NCBI GenBank assembly: GCA_022559985.1 | Contig: JAFJTR010000044.1 | Span: 186,001-250,000, forward strand | Direction of reading: 5' to 3' | DNA length: 64,000 bases | From: Parastagonospora avenae f. sp. tritici 18332-5 | Taxonomy: Eukaryota; Ascomycota; Dothideomycetes; Pleosporales; Phaeosphaeriaceae | Shown: positions 30,533 through 42,375 of the stretch, one piece after another | Position numbering within the stretch: the stretch's first letter is position 1 | How the letters are laid out: the number at the start of each line of letters is the position of its first letter | Program-made: the position numbers and the translations under genes | The notes under the pieces: model-generated | The model's database searches: none | What the model saw: only the letters and a program-made list of their open reading frames with translations | What the model was told of the DNA's origin: nothing

Positions 30533-31059
30533 AATCTGATAGAGGGTTGAGGTAGAACAGAAGCTGAGGATGTGGGTTTGAAGCTCTGGCGGAAGTCGGT
30601 TGAAGCCCTCAAACGAAGAATTTGGGCATGGTGATTCACGCTGGAGAACTTCGGTTCGGACGTGTGAGTGGAAGGGAAAGCATTCTTCTCTATTGTAGAC
30701 TCAGGTCCAGGGGTTTCGTCCACGAAGGTTTGGGCATTGGGGCCTGCATGGTCGTGGCCGAAGTCTCGTGATCTTGGTTGAGGTACGCCAAGCGCAACCG
30801 GGCACAGCTCCTAAACCAAGTGTATTGGCAGGAAAACACGTGCAGTGATTTGAAGTTTGTCGGGACGGCGTACCTGAATGACGCAGCCGTGGTGTTGTTG
30901 CTAGAGTGGAGCGATGAGGTAAGTTCGTAATGGCGGATGTGGCCCGTGCGCTCTGACGCCGCAGCTCTCCCAAATCTTCACAAGCTGTTGTTAGTTGGCA
31001 GACGACCAACACCCACCCCGACCTCCATCCTCATCCCCGCCATCAGGAGGCAGCCCACG
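30533..31059. promoter_or_regulatory. Shared upstream region of C2H2 gene and MIC60
   Basis: The two genes are transcribed away from each other, so these 527 bp must contain both promoters and 5' UTRs. An open frame continuous with MIC60 begins at a non-ATG codon and is probably leader. Confidence 0.45.
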
Positions 31060-32997
31060 ATGCTGCGCGCCTCCATTCTCCGGGCCAGTCCAGTCGTGAG
31101 GCCATTGGCCCACCAGACCCGTCCGCAATGGCGCGTCGTCCAGCGCTGTTATGCCGACAGCAAGAACCTGGGCGAGACAGCCATCCCCAACCCTGCGCCC
31201 ACTGTCACGCCCTCATCCACGGAGAAGGCGACCATCCCGTCTTCCGACATCCCGAAGTCCCCTCCTGCGCCTGAGACCGCAGGTGCATCGCGCTCGGCAC
31301 CCGCCATACAGCCCGCAACAACACCCCCAACCGGCCCTGGCAGCGCCAGCATAGCGCCCGACCCCAAGCAGCCTAAGCCCAAGAAGAAGGGCAGAATACG
31401 GCGTCTCTTGTTCTGGCTCACCATCCTGTCTGGTCTCGGATACGCTGGTGGGGTGTGGTACTCACTGGTGTCGGACAACTTCCACGACTTCTTCACCGAG
31501 TATGTTCCCTACGGCGAGGATGCCGTCGCCTACTTTGAAGAGCGCGAGTTCCGCAAGCGATTCCCTGGCCGCGCTGGACAGCCCCGACTGCAGCCCCAGA
31601 TCTCGGGCGAGAACAAGGTCACCATTCCCGGCCGCAGTGGCCTGAGTGCGCGTGTTGCCAGCGAGGGCCACAGCGACCTCGGAACCAAGGGCCCGCACAC
31701 CAGCGCTGTTGCCGAGAACAAGCCCAAGACAGACGGCGGACAGCCCAAGGTAGGATCGAACACTCCTGCCGCGGTCCCGCCCGAGAAGAATGTACAAGAG
31801 AAGAAGCAAGAGGCGGCTCAGACAGCGACTGTGGTCAAGAAGGAGGCTGCTGTGCCTGCCCCAGCCAAGCCTGTCAACCATCTCGACCATCTCGCCGTGC
31901 CCGAAGCCAACGACGCCGTGGTGCAGGACGTTGTCAAGATTGTCAACGACATCATCACCGTGATCAACGCCGACTCCGCCCACGATGGCAAGTACAACTC
32001 GGCCCTCGACAAGGCCAAGTCTGAGCTTGGACGCGTCGTTTCCGACATCAACCTGATGAAGGCGAACCTCAGGAAGGAGTCGGAAGAGAAGGTCAAGTCT
32101 GCACACGAGGAGTTCGAACAGGCCGCAAAGGAACTTGTCCAGCGGTTAGATCACCAAATGCAGGCTCAAGAGGCTCACTGGAAAGAGGAGTTCGAGAACG
32201 AGCGCGAACGTCTGTCCCAAACATACAAGGACAGGCTGCGGTCTGAGCTTGAGGCTGCCGACAAGGTCTTCGAGCAAAAGACCAAAAACGAGCTTCTACA
32301 GCAGAGCATCCACCTCCAGAAGTCCTTCACCGCCAGCGTCCGCGACCGCGTTGAAGCTGAGCGCGACGGTCGTCTCGGAAAGCTCAACGAGCTCTCGTCG
32401 TCCGTACACGAACTCGAGAAGCTGACCGCCGAGTGGAACTCTGTGGTCGACGCCAACCTCAAGACACAACATCTCGTAGTTGCCGTCGAGGCCGTCAAAT
32501 CTGCGCTCGAGACACAAGCCACGCCCAAGCCCTTCGTCACAGAGCTTGCAGCGCTCAAGGAGATTGCCGCCGACGACCCCGTTGTCAGCGCCGCCATCGC
32601 CAGCATCAACCCCGCCGCCTACCAACGCGGCATCCCCAACCCAGCCCTCCTCATCGACCGCTTCCGCCGCGTCGCAGCTGAGGTCAGGAAAGCTGCGCTT
32701 CTCCCCGAAGACGCCGGCGTCGCATCACACATCGCCTCCCTCGCCATGTCCAAGGTCCTCTTCAAGAAGTCCGGTCTTGCCGTCGGTCAGGACGTCGAAG
32801 CCGTCCTTGCGCGCACAGAGGTCCTGCTCGAAGAAGGAGATCTCGACGCTGCAGCACGCGAGATGAACGGCCTGCAAGGCTGGGCTAAGGTCCTGAGCAA
32901 AGACTGGCTTGGCGAGTGCAGGAGAGTATTGGAGGTTAGGCAGGCGCTGGATGTTATTGCTACCGAGGCGAGGTTGAATAGTTTACTCGTGGACTAG
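31060..32997 (+). CDS. MIC60: MICOS complex subunit MIC60 (mitofilin)
   Basis: A single-exon gene of 645 aa starting at ATG 31060. The first 40 residues are Arg-rich without acids (MLRASILRASPVVRPL), a mitochondrial presequence. A Pro/Ser/Thr-rich linker is followed by one membrane segment at about residues 115-135 (LLFWLTILSGLGYAGGVWY). A long charged coiled coil covers roughly 300-480, and the C-terminal mitofilin domain ends in GLQGWAKVLSKDWLGECRR. MIC60 sits in the inner mitochondrial membrane, bridges to outer-membrane proteins and forms crista junctions. The length agrees with other filamentous ascomycetes. The next gene, the G3BP-like one, lies on the same strand. Confidence 0.95.
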   Translation: MLRASILRASPVVRPLAHQTRPQWRVVQRCYADSKNLGETAIPNPAPTVTPSSTEKATIPSSDIPKSPPAPETAGASRSAPAIQPATTPPTGPGSASIAPDPKQPKPKKKGRIRRLLFWLTILSGLGYAGGVWYSLVSDNFHDFFTEYVPYGEDAVAYFEEREFRKRFPGRAGQPRLQPQISGENKVTIPGRSGLSARVASEGHSDLGTKGPHTSAVAENKPKTDGGQPKVGSNTPAAVPPEKNVQEKKQEAAQTATVVKKEAAVPAPAKPVNHLDHLAVPEANDAVVQDVVKIVNDIITVINADSAHDGKYNSALDKAKSELGRVVSDINLMKANLRKESEEKVKSAHEEFEQAAKELVQRLDHQMQAQEAHWKEEFENERERLSQTYKDRLRSELEAADKVFEQKTKNELLQQSIHLQKSFTASVRDRVEAERDGRLGKLNELSSSVHELEKLTAEWNSVVDANLKTQHLVVAVEAVKSALETQATPKPFVTELAALKEIAADDPVVSAAIASINPAAYQRGIPNPALLIDRFRRVAAEVRKAALLPEDAGVASHIASLAMSKVLFKKSGLAVGQDVEAVLARTEVLLEEGDLDAAAREMNGLQGWAKVLSKDWLGECRRVLEVRQALDVIATEARLNSLLVD

Positions 32998-33913
32998 ACG
33001 GGGCATGCATGTGCTTCATTGTAATAATACCTAGAGTCGATGCATTTTTCTTTGGTTTCATTTTGTCACGAGTAGTGCATCGTGTGGATAGTGTACATGT
33101 AGCTTGTACTATGGAGCGAAGTTTGTTCAAAAACGATGCACAATCACGACTACGACTTCAACCAATTTACTGCAATCGGCAAGTTCTGACCATGGCATTG
33201 AAAATAGCAATTTATTGGCTGCGCTGGCTGTAGTGGTTGCTAACCGTATCGGATTCTGCACGCCAACTATTGCCTCTGCATGACAGTAGCGAAGTCTGCA
33301 ACGGGCGAGCTAATCGACCTAGATACGGTAGCCCGCGTTGTCAGGCGCGCGGTGGCAGGTTACTCGATTCAGTTGTAATATATAAAATCAAATGTGTCAT
33401 GTTTTTGTGTCGTACGACATGTGGTGGGAGTGCTACTGCCCAGGTGTCGATAGATGAGGTACCGGTAGCTCGATGGGTCTCGGCTGATTGAGGAAGGCGC
33501 GCACAGATCTCACATGGCCTAAGGCCTCGTTCACCATCATCGCTACTTTTCCTCCACACATCTTGCACGCGCACAACCCCACCCACGTTTGCTCCCGTCT
33601 AATTCCATCTCCACCCCATTCTTCTCCTCACACAGAGAGCTTTTGCGTATTCGGATCCCTACGTCGCGCCAATTCCGCGTCACTTGTTCCCCCGTTTGCT
33701 CGCCTCTGTGCCCCCACGGTTTTCTTTCCCACACTCTCCCTCGGCCTAGTAAGTGCGCGCTATTCCGTCATACACGAGTGCCTCATTGACAATTGCATTT
33801 TCTAGCAGCCCAGGCTCCTTGTCGCTTATATCATCCCCTCGAAATCTGCCGCTTTGCGCCCAAAGCAGCCGTCCACTGTTATCTGAACCATTTTTCTGTT
33901 AGACACTGACAGA
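32998..33913. other. Intergenic region and long 5' leader of the G3BP-like gene
   Basis: No gene in 916 bp. The 33.55-33.9 kb part is pyrimidine-rich, typical of fungal promoters and leaders, and contains a GTAAGT donor near 33750, so a leader intron is possible. Confidence 0.45.
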
Positions 33914-35624
33914 ATGGCCTCCACCGATTCCGCCCATCTCAACGGCAACTACGCGCCGCAAGCCTACGAGAACAACTACGCTACCGGCGCCTCCAACTTC
34001 ACACCGTCCCAGCAACCCACCGCCCAGCCCGCGCAACAAGCCGCCGAGGTGCCCAAGGACGAGGTTGGCTGGTACTTTGTCGAGCAGTACTACACCACCC
34101 TGAGCAAGAGCCCCGAGCGCCTCTACGTAAGTCACTCGCTCCGATGGGTCAAGACACGGGACCGAAAGCTAATTTGATATGCAGCTTTTCTACAACAAGC
34201 GCTCTCAGTATGTCTCAGGCGTCGAGGAGGAGAAGGTTAGCGTTTGCGTAGGACAAAAGGTATGGAACCCGCACACTACCGCAGACATGTCCAGGCTAAC
34301 AGCGCCAGGCGATCAACGAGCGCATCAAGGGCCTCGACTTCAAGGACACCAAGGTTCGCGTGACCAACGTCGACACCCAAGGCTCCGACTCCAACATTGT
34401 CATCCAAGTCATCGGCGAGATCTCCAACCAAGGCCAGCCTCACAAGCGCTTCGCTCAGACCTTTGTCCTCGCCGAGCAGACCAACGGCTATTTCGTGTTG
34501 AACGACATCTTCCGCTACCTCGCAGAGGAGCCCGAAGAGGAGGAGGAGCTTCAGCATGAGAGCGCCAATGGCGTCCAAGAGCCCGCCCCGACCGCAGCTG
34601 TCCCCGACAACGCGTCCGTCACCCAGGGCAACGAAATCGCGGCCAGCGAGGAGGACCTGAGCAAGGTCGATGAGAAGCTCGAGGCGGCCAAGGAGGAGCC
34701 GGCTGCGGAGGAATCTCTACCCGCTGCGCCAGTCGAGCAAGTGCCAGAGGAGATCGAGGCACCTCACACCGAGGAGGCGCCCGCCGCCGCCACCGAGGCA
34801 TCCAAGGAGCCCGAAGCACCTGTGGAGACCGCTCAGCCCGAGAAGCCCAAGGCTCCCGCATCGACCCCAGCTCCCTCTGCCGCTAAGAGCACTTCCTCAG
34901 TTGCTATGCCCTCCAAGCCTGCTGCTCCCAGGACATGGGCTAGTCTCGCCGCGTCCGCACACAAGGTCGCCACACCAGTCGTTCCCGCGCCTGCTTCTCA
35001 GTCAGCCGCTGCCCAGCCCAAGGCGTCTACCCCTACCCAGCCCGCAGCTGCTGCACCAGCATCCTCGCAACCCGCCTCTGCTCCGCGTGAGCAATCACCC
35101 TCGACAAGCCAGGGTGAGGCCGCCGGATGGCAATCTGTCACTGCCCACAAGAAGGAGCAGTCTCGTGCACAGAACCAGGGACCCGCTGTCGACCCCGAAC
35201 AGAAGCGCGCTTACATCAAGAACGTCTACAGCCAGGTCGAGGAGCCTGCCTTGAAGGCTGCCCTCAGCAAGTTCGGCGAGATCGAGTACTTCGACATCAG
35301 CCGACCAAAGGTAAGCCAAAATACGCCACTATTGCATAGCGATGCTAACAAAATATGTAGAACTGCGCTTTCATCGACTTCAAGACCCCTGCCGCGTACC
35401 AAGCCGCAATCGCCGCCAACCCGCACAATGTTAACGGCATCGACCTCAAGGTTGAAGAGCGCCGCCCACGTCCTGAGCAGTTCCGTGGAGGATTCCGCGG
35501 CGGCCCTGCTCGTGGTGGCCGTGGAGGTATGGGTGGACAAGGAGGTCCCCGAGGTGGTTTCCAGCCCCGCGGTCGAGGCGGTCCCGCGCGCGGTGCTCGA
35601 GGAGGTGCTCCCACAGAGGCATAA
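33914..35624 (+). CDS. G3BP/Nxt3-like protein with NTF2-like and RRM domains
   Basis: The model is join(33914..34126,34185..34259,34309..35310,35361..35624), 517 aa. Introns of 58, 49 and 50 nt carry GTAAGT, GTATGG and GTAAGC donors and GCTAAC branch sites. Residues about 47-165 form an NTF2-like domain (VGWYFVEQYYTTLSKSPERLY, FVLNDIFRYL). A long Ala/Pro/Glu low-complexity linker follows, then an RRM (KAALSKFGEIEYFDISRPK, NCAFIDFKTPAAYQAA) and a C-terminal RGG box. This is the architecture of animal G3BP, fission yeast Nxt3 and, more distantly, budding yeast Bre5. These proteins bind RNA, nucleate stress granules and partner with the Ubp3/USP10 deubiquitinase. Cytoplasmic location is expected. 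Confidence 0.9.
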
Positions 35625-36500
35625 GCGTGATGACGACCGCTTGCTCCTCTCCTTCCGTTTCTCTCACTCTTCTCCCGCGGTTCGCTGTAACTGACACCAA
35701 TTCCTGACGACTGACGGCTATAGCGACATGTAGCGTATCGGGCCCTTTCGCGCTTGTATAAAAGTCCTATTCGAGGAAAAGTCCGTGGCGTCCGCTGTTA
35801 TCCTTGGGGCTCTAAGCCCTTGCATAGCGAGTGGTTTCCTTCTTGCATTTCCCCCTTCATGTTTCGATTCAGCTCTTTGTATTGCAACACCTATTTCCCT
35901 TTTCATTTCACGCACGTTCTCGATATATGATGTCTGCGGACGGCTATTTGAGAGCTCGATACCGACTTTGAGTCGCAAAACGATCTGGTGTAATGGGCAG
36001 GGATGTACAACATGGACAGAATGCTGAGCATAGAGATCAGTATAGTGGATATGGAAGAAATACAGCACTGGCATCGTATGAAAGACATGAGGGATCGACG
36101 CCGTGATGATGCTTGAATTGACCCGAGACGACGTCAGCTGATGAAGCGTCGTCGCAGGTGATTCGTCGCAGGTGATTCGTCGCAGCCGAAGTTGGCTTCA
36201 ACTCGCCCTTCAAGACGGTGACTTCCCACGACTGTACGTACATGTCCACCAAAACGAGTCTGCATTCTATACGGCTCTCCTCTCCCTCAACCGGAGTCAT
36301 TGGGCCTTGCATTGCACTAACACCGGGCCCTAATAAGCTTTGAGGCTGCGGGGTGCTGATTAGGCGGGGCGGTATCACCCGCGTTGGCCGCATCACTGTA
36401 CATGTACCTCTTCCCCAACGACATCGGGTCTCTCCAAGTCTCCCACGCGCACTTCTCCTTCATTCAGTAGCAAACTGAATGAACCCGTACTCTCTCGATA
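35625..36500. other. Intergenic region
   Basis: No gene. A short tandem repeat of a 14-mer (GTGATTCGTCGCAG, two to three copies) lies near 36145-36185. Confidence 0.45.
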
Positions 36501-39014
36501 ATGCGACCGCTTCCTGGCGGCGACGCCCTATCTACCAGTGTTAAGCCTCGGTCCCGCAAGTCTAGCGTCGATCACGCCGTCGCGTCCAGCCATGTCCCCA
36601 CTGCCTTCTTCATGAGGAGCGAGGAGGAGATGGAGCAATCGCTGGCTTCGTCCTCCAACCCACTATCCCCCGCAAGACAGCAAGATAGCACATTAGGCGT
36701 GCAAAGTCTAGCCGACACTCTCGAAGCTGCTTTTGGTTCCGAGAGTACGCCGACTGCCAGACGGACTGGGAGCTTTCGCAGCACGCAATCATCCGAGAAG
36801 AAGACATCCAGAGCAGATTCACAAAGCTCGTCCAGCAACTCGGTAAAGCTACCAGGCAGCTTCAAAACCATTCCCCAGCGCAAGCCGAGACGGAAACTCT
36901 CCAGTCATGCCAGCTCGACGCCCCTCACGCCCCTCAACACCGATGCACCCTCCCCTGGACCGATGTCCGGCATTCCGAGCACTCCGAGCGCTGTCTCGCT
37001 ACAGTCGCTGAAGCTGTCCGACGAAGATTCTGTCGTGGACGAGTCTGGGAGCCAAGCTGTAACCTCGAGCGGAGAGGAGGATGGGGTAGAAGCGACGACG
37101 CAACAAGCCTCTATGGCTACCTTTCCACAGCTGGTCATGCCCAGCATTCAGATGCCGTCGAGAAGGCCTTTCACCACCAAGGGCAAAGCTATGGGCAAGC
37201 TGAAGATCATGGTCGCTGGAGAGTCGGGTGCGTATTCCAGCTCCCGTGGCAAACGCCACTAATTTCGAGGTTATGTTTGCTAATCGTTACCCTCAGGCAT
37301 AGGCAAAACCTCCCTGGTCCGCTCCATAGTCCAAGTCTGCGAAGACATCGTGCACGTCGACCCTCTAGCCCCCCCGAAGTCGACCACTCGCGCGCTATCC
37401 GCATCCAAGTCTCGCAGACGTAGTTCTGACAGATCACGGCCAGCTGCCATCACAGAAACACATGCTAGCACAAAGCCATATCCGCCATGGTGGTCAGATA
37501 TGGAGGAGAGTCGACAGCTGCGGAGGCGGAAGAGCAGCCTTGATGTAGTGCTGGAGCGGAATATTTGCTTCGTGGACACACCTGGCTTCGCACGGGGTCC
37601 GGCGGAGAAGGACGACATGGACCGAGTCGTCGAGTACGTCGAATCGCTGCTCTATCAGATGTCTTCGGTGACCACGATGGAAGACAGTGATGTCCTTGGT
37701 GTCATCAGCGGCAGTGGAGGAGTTGCGATAGATCTGGTTCTCTATCTCTTGCCACCGAGTGAGTCAGGATCGTTGACAGCGATTGAGCTCTGGACTAATG
37801 AATTCACAGACAAGGACATATCAGCAGACCTTGTATTCATGCAACGCCTCTCGGCTTTGACTAACGTCGTCCCCGTCATTGCGAAGTCAGACACGCTTTC
37901 GGCGCAGGAAGCCATCGCGCTGAAGACCAACATCCTCGCCCGACTGCAAACAGTCCCCGCGAAGCCTTTCATGTTCGGCAGGCCACTGGAAGATGCTCTA
38001 TTGGCTGTTCAGAGCCTTTCCATCGTCCACCCAGAAGTGCAAACATCAGAGCCGGGGCAGTATCCTTTCACAACGCCAACATACCCTTATGCCATATCCT
38101 CGACACCTGGTCCAGACCACGAGACTATGGATGCGTCGCTTCTCATGTCGCCAGAATACGTGCAACCTCTCCTCCCTTCTGAACTTGCTACACTCGTGGA
38201 GCAAGTGTTTGAGCCAGATTCTATTGCGTGGCTGCGACATTCGGCAGCAAAGAAGTTCCTAGCATGGCAGAAGAGAACAAATTTGCCCGGAGACTCGTTC
38301 ATTTTACAGAGTCTGCAGCAACCACGAAGCCCCACGACGGCGTCAGTGGGGTTAAACAGGGCTACAATGAACTGTAAGCCCACAATTCTAATACTTCCAT
38401 CATCCAAGCTAACCATATCCCCAGCATCCGCAAACTCTTCAATCTTCTCCGCCGTATGCCCCTCCGGCGTCCTCGTCCCCCAATCCGCCTCGCCTTTCTA
38501 CCCATCCAACCTCCAATCCCCTTTCCGCACCTCCTCGCCCTCCCTTGACCTCGAAAACCCATCCTCCTTCTCCCTCACCCGAATCAACCAACCCGACCCA
38601 GACATCCGCATCGCCAAATGGGCCACGGACCTTCAACGCAGCCTGCGCAACGAACGCACGCGCTTCGAAGAACTCCAGAGCGCCGACCGTGCGAAATGGC
38701 TGCTCGAACAAGTCGCCGAAGAAGTGTCGCGCGGCGGCATCGTTGCGTCGCCGAAGAGTCCGCGCGCCGATTGGGCGGTTGTGAGACGCGCGGATGGCAA
38801 GGGTGAGGACAGGTATGGCAAGCATGAGGGACTGGATTCTAGGGATCCACTCGGTATTTGTAGGATTACGGATGAGTTAAGGAAGAATGGATTCGTGGTC
38901 GTCAAGGTGCTGGGCGGGGTTAGTGTGCTGGGAGCTGTTTTTGTCGCTGTGGGCAGGGCTTGGGGAATTGAGGCGGGGGGTTGGTGGTGTTGGGTGCGAG
39001 GTGGAGACTGGTGA
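36501..39014 (+). CDS. Septin-like GTPase with C-terminal membrane segment
   Basis: The model is join(36501..37227,37297..37759,37811..38373,38425..39014), 780 aa. The first 235 residues are Ser/Pro-rich and disordered. A septin-type G domain follows: P-loop GESGIGKTS (around residue 239, split by intron 1), DTPG switch II, AKSD for guanine specificity, and PVIAKSD-LSAQE context. Introns 2 and 3 are 51 nt each, in frame and stop-free, but have good donors (GTGAGT, GTAAGC), branch sites (CTAAT, GCTAAC) and acceptors. The C-terminus has a Val/Gly-rich hydrophobic stretch (VVVKVLGGVSVLGAVFVAVG), unusual for canonical septins, which end in a coiled coil. It probably belongs to the filamentous-fungus-specific septin-like group; a membrane or septum role is inferred. 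Confidence 0.8.
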
Positions 39015-42000
39015 TGGAAGGATTTTTGGTTGAGGATATGAGTATGGATATACCCCGGACATGTGATTTTTTTAGTTGCGAGAGGAGTTAGGATAGGCGT
39101 GTGTGCGTGAGATTGTTAGATGATTCGACGAGGAAACAGGAATTGTGCTGCGTGTTCGTTTGCTTCGTGCGTCGAGAGACTATTTATGCGATGCGATAGA
39201 AGCTCTTCAAACCGCCTTTTGCCATGATAACATGCCAGCTGTCCTGTCAAAACCACAGTTCCAACAAACTCCCAACACATCACTCAGACTGCTTTCCTTA
39301 CTCCTGCACATTCACTTCTCCCGTCTCCCTCGTCCCCAACGTCCAATACACACACACGTGCAGCCGCGGTGCCACACATGCACGTCTTTTGAGCTCTATA
39401 AGACGGCGCACGGATACGCTGAAGTAGTACTGGGATAGGGAATGCTTCGACTGAACTAGCTATAGCGCATGTTTGTATGGGGGTTTAGGTAATATCTCTG
39501 GAAACTCACAGATGGCATGTGTGAGGGAGAGGGACGGATTGTTTGTTCTCTCTGGGGTACTGTTTGGCGCCGGTATTGTTCGATCTTGACCCCATTTGTG
39601 GTCAGGTTTATTTAATGAAAGTTTTGTTTGACGGAAGGTTAATTTGATGTGAGTTTTATTTGCGGTTGGTTAAGCTTGATGTTGGTTTCACTACGAATCC
39701 GAAGTTATTGCAAGTCAGATTCAGAAGTCATGGAGTTCATAGTATAGCTAACTACCGTGAAAACATCCTGCTGCCTACTGGGTGTGCTGATGTTATGGGC
39801 ATTTTTTGTTTATCGTTACTTTACGATGTGTGCATTTGCAGGTCACAACATGGACATTGCAGAGTTTGTCTAGTAAAGGTCTTTTCTTTCACTGGAGCGC
39901 TGTTGTGAGAGCAAGTGTGCGTCTACAATGGACGCTTGCATGCACAGTAACAATATAGCGACCTTAGGGCGAGGTGTTGTCACACGTCTTGGCTTCACTC
40001 TGCTCCCCATCTTCCACAGCCGATTAATTCTTAAATTTTGTCTTCTTGTCGTTGCAGATATCTAGGGCGGCGAGATCAAATTTGCGTCCAAGGATACAAC
40101 TCGATAAAATGAGTTCATTCGTATTATTTACGCCACTTTGACTGCATGACTTTGGGTAGCCTGTGATTGAAATCGTACATGTTCAGGAAAATCTGATCAT
40201 CATGCAAGACAGCAAGGCTTCGAAAGATCGGGCAATAACTCGGAATGTGGAGGCGCTTTCCCTTACGTATCCCTGTGGAGTATTGCCATGGTGTTGCTTA
40301 AGAGCTCCGATCATCCCAGTTGCATTTCTCACCCAAGGCGACGGCTCGTTCCGTTCCCTACATTATGTCATGAAACACATATAGGCCTTGTTACCGAGGC
40401 ATCTACGAAAGCGAGGCTGTTGGAGCCCAGTTGCTTGTCCAGGAAGTTTCCAAGATTTTCGCGCCGCTGGGTTTCACGTCGCTGGGGCCACTCGCAAGGA
40501 AGACATCTCCGATCGCGCAAATTGCCGTTTGCGGAGAGATTTAGATGTGATGCGCAGTAAGTCCGATGTGGGGCGGATGGGCGTGTTGGTTTTTCTCTCG
40601 GCGAGCGTTGGTCGTTTGGATGGGGTGCGTACGATGGACCATTGTGCTGGGAATTCCATCGCAAATGTTAATGCGCTCGAAATAAGGCTAAGGGCAGGTT
40701 AGTTGACTGCACGGTTTCGCGTTCGTTCTCTAATAGCCCTCGCGGGCCGTCCCTTTGCGGGCGTGCGCCCTGGTGCGTGGGCTATTTCGCCGAAATGCGA
40801 TGGTATGTACATAGTTTTTTGGGAGCTAAACGTAACAGGGGATGGCATTGTCGTGATGTGTTACATAGCTTGCATGCGGCACAATACTCGGGTACTTGGA
40901 GGGGAAGATTCTCGACGAGCCTCAGGGATTGCTTATGATACTAACGCGAGATGGACATTGCCGTTAAATGTAGCCGTCATAGATGTAAACTTGCATCTCT
41001 GGTTCGCAGGGTGGAACGGCCGATATGGGGCTTGAGATTTGTCGAGAATGAGATCGATATGGGAAGAGTGGGGCGGCCGAAATTCATCATGAGGAAGGAA
41101 TTCGCAGTTCGCGGGACCCGATATTTCGTGGGGTAATTAGTGAACTTGCCTGGGTGAGGCATATATGTGTAGGCATAGCCATGGTAATTTGGAATCGATC
41201 GTAAGAGTCGCAGGGGTTCATTCACCCTCTCACCAGGGTAGAATGGCACTTCAGCAGGCATGCCAGCAAGAAGACGGAACATCCCATGCCACTTGCTGCC
41301 ACGCACCCTACTAGTGTTAGTTTCCATAATTGTTTCTGCGGCCAAGTCCCGCTCTACCGATGTGTGTCATATTGCTTTTTGCTCTTTTTGCCCACACCCT
41401 CGGTAAACCGTTTCATATCCTGGTTGACGCAGAGCCGCATGTCAATCAGGTGGGTCGCGTTCAGGCTTCCAACGCCGCTTCCAGTAGAGTACGCGTTCCA
41501 GCAAATGGCTTGCAAGCCACTAGACGTAGGGGAGTAAGGAACGGTTCGGAGTTCCTGGGGTTTGGCTTGTGGCTTGGAATGAGACTCGGCTGTCGACGCC
41601 AAAAGGCAGATGATATTGTGTATGCGCTCAAGATCTTGTTGGGCGGAGGCAGCTATGCAGCATGCCCACCGATGATTTTCAAGCACCTTGTGTCCGATTA
41701 GAGAGGATCTGATTGATCAGTCGAAAATAGCGTCAATGCACACGTGATCTGTACGGGTTTGGTTGAGCGCACGATGGCTGATCACGATCACAGTGGCACG
41801 AGCAGAAGCGTATCTTGCAGGATCTGGGCTGAAACGTGGCTCAATGCGATGCACGATACCGGGATCCCAGCTGGCGGCTAGGCCTTCCGACGGGCATCTC
41901 ATTGGCGAAGTACCGAAAGATCTCGTGCTACGCTGGTGTTTGTGGCCTGACTGTCGGAGACAGGCCTCCTACTAGTATGGCAGCATGTGGGGTCAAAATG

Positions 42001-42375
42001 GCATTAGCCGGTCAGAGCCTACGGCAAGGTTGGTGCAGGATCAGACGGGTGATTTCTGCATGGTGATGATGTTGCCCCTGGAGCATTGTCAAGGGTAGGA
42101 CTAGTATGCGATTCACATATGGGGCATGCAATAGCATCCCAGTATGGCCAACGCGGGTTCGCCGCGGTCGTACGGAGCATCCGCCGCCCTCTTCATTTCC
42201 TTACGATAGCTCTTACTACAAACTGTGACTAAAGTCTTGACCAAACTGGAAGGAGATTGTACAACGAAAAGTTTGTGTTGCTGTTCGCAAGGCGTGCAAC
42301 CCGCTCGCGCCCATTGTAAACCTCGAAGGGCTTGCTGAATTCCAAATCGTTCTCGACCTGGTCAGGGGTCCGATG
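39015..42375. other. Gene-poor region (3.4 kb)
   Basis: Open frames are short, overlap on both strands and mostly lack ATG starts or coding bias. No transposon ends, tRNA or long repeat is seen. A run of similar short T/G-rich phrases (gttttgtttgacgg, gagttttatttgcgg) lies near 39.61-39.67 kb. It may contain non-coding transcripts or decayed sequence. Confidence 0.45.

Noticed and set aside
31462..32609. Minus-strand frames opposite MIC60
   Set aside because: Antisense shadows of a charged coiled-coil gene; no ATG context or domain support.
40703..41345. Frames of 110-122 codons in the gene-poor region
   Set aside because: The plus-strand frame starts at TTG, the two strands overlap each other, and no motif is visible.
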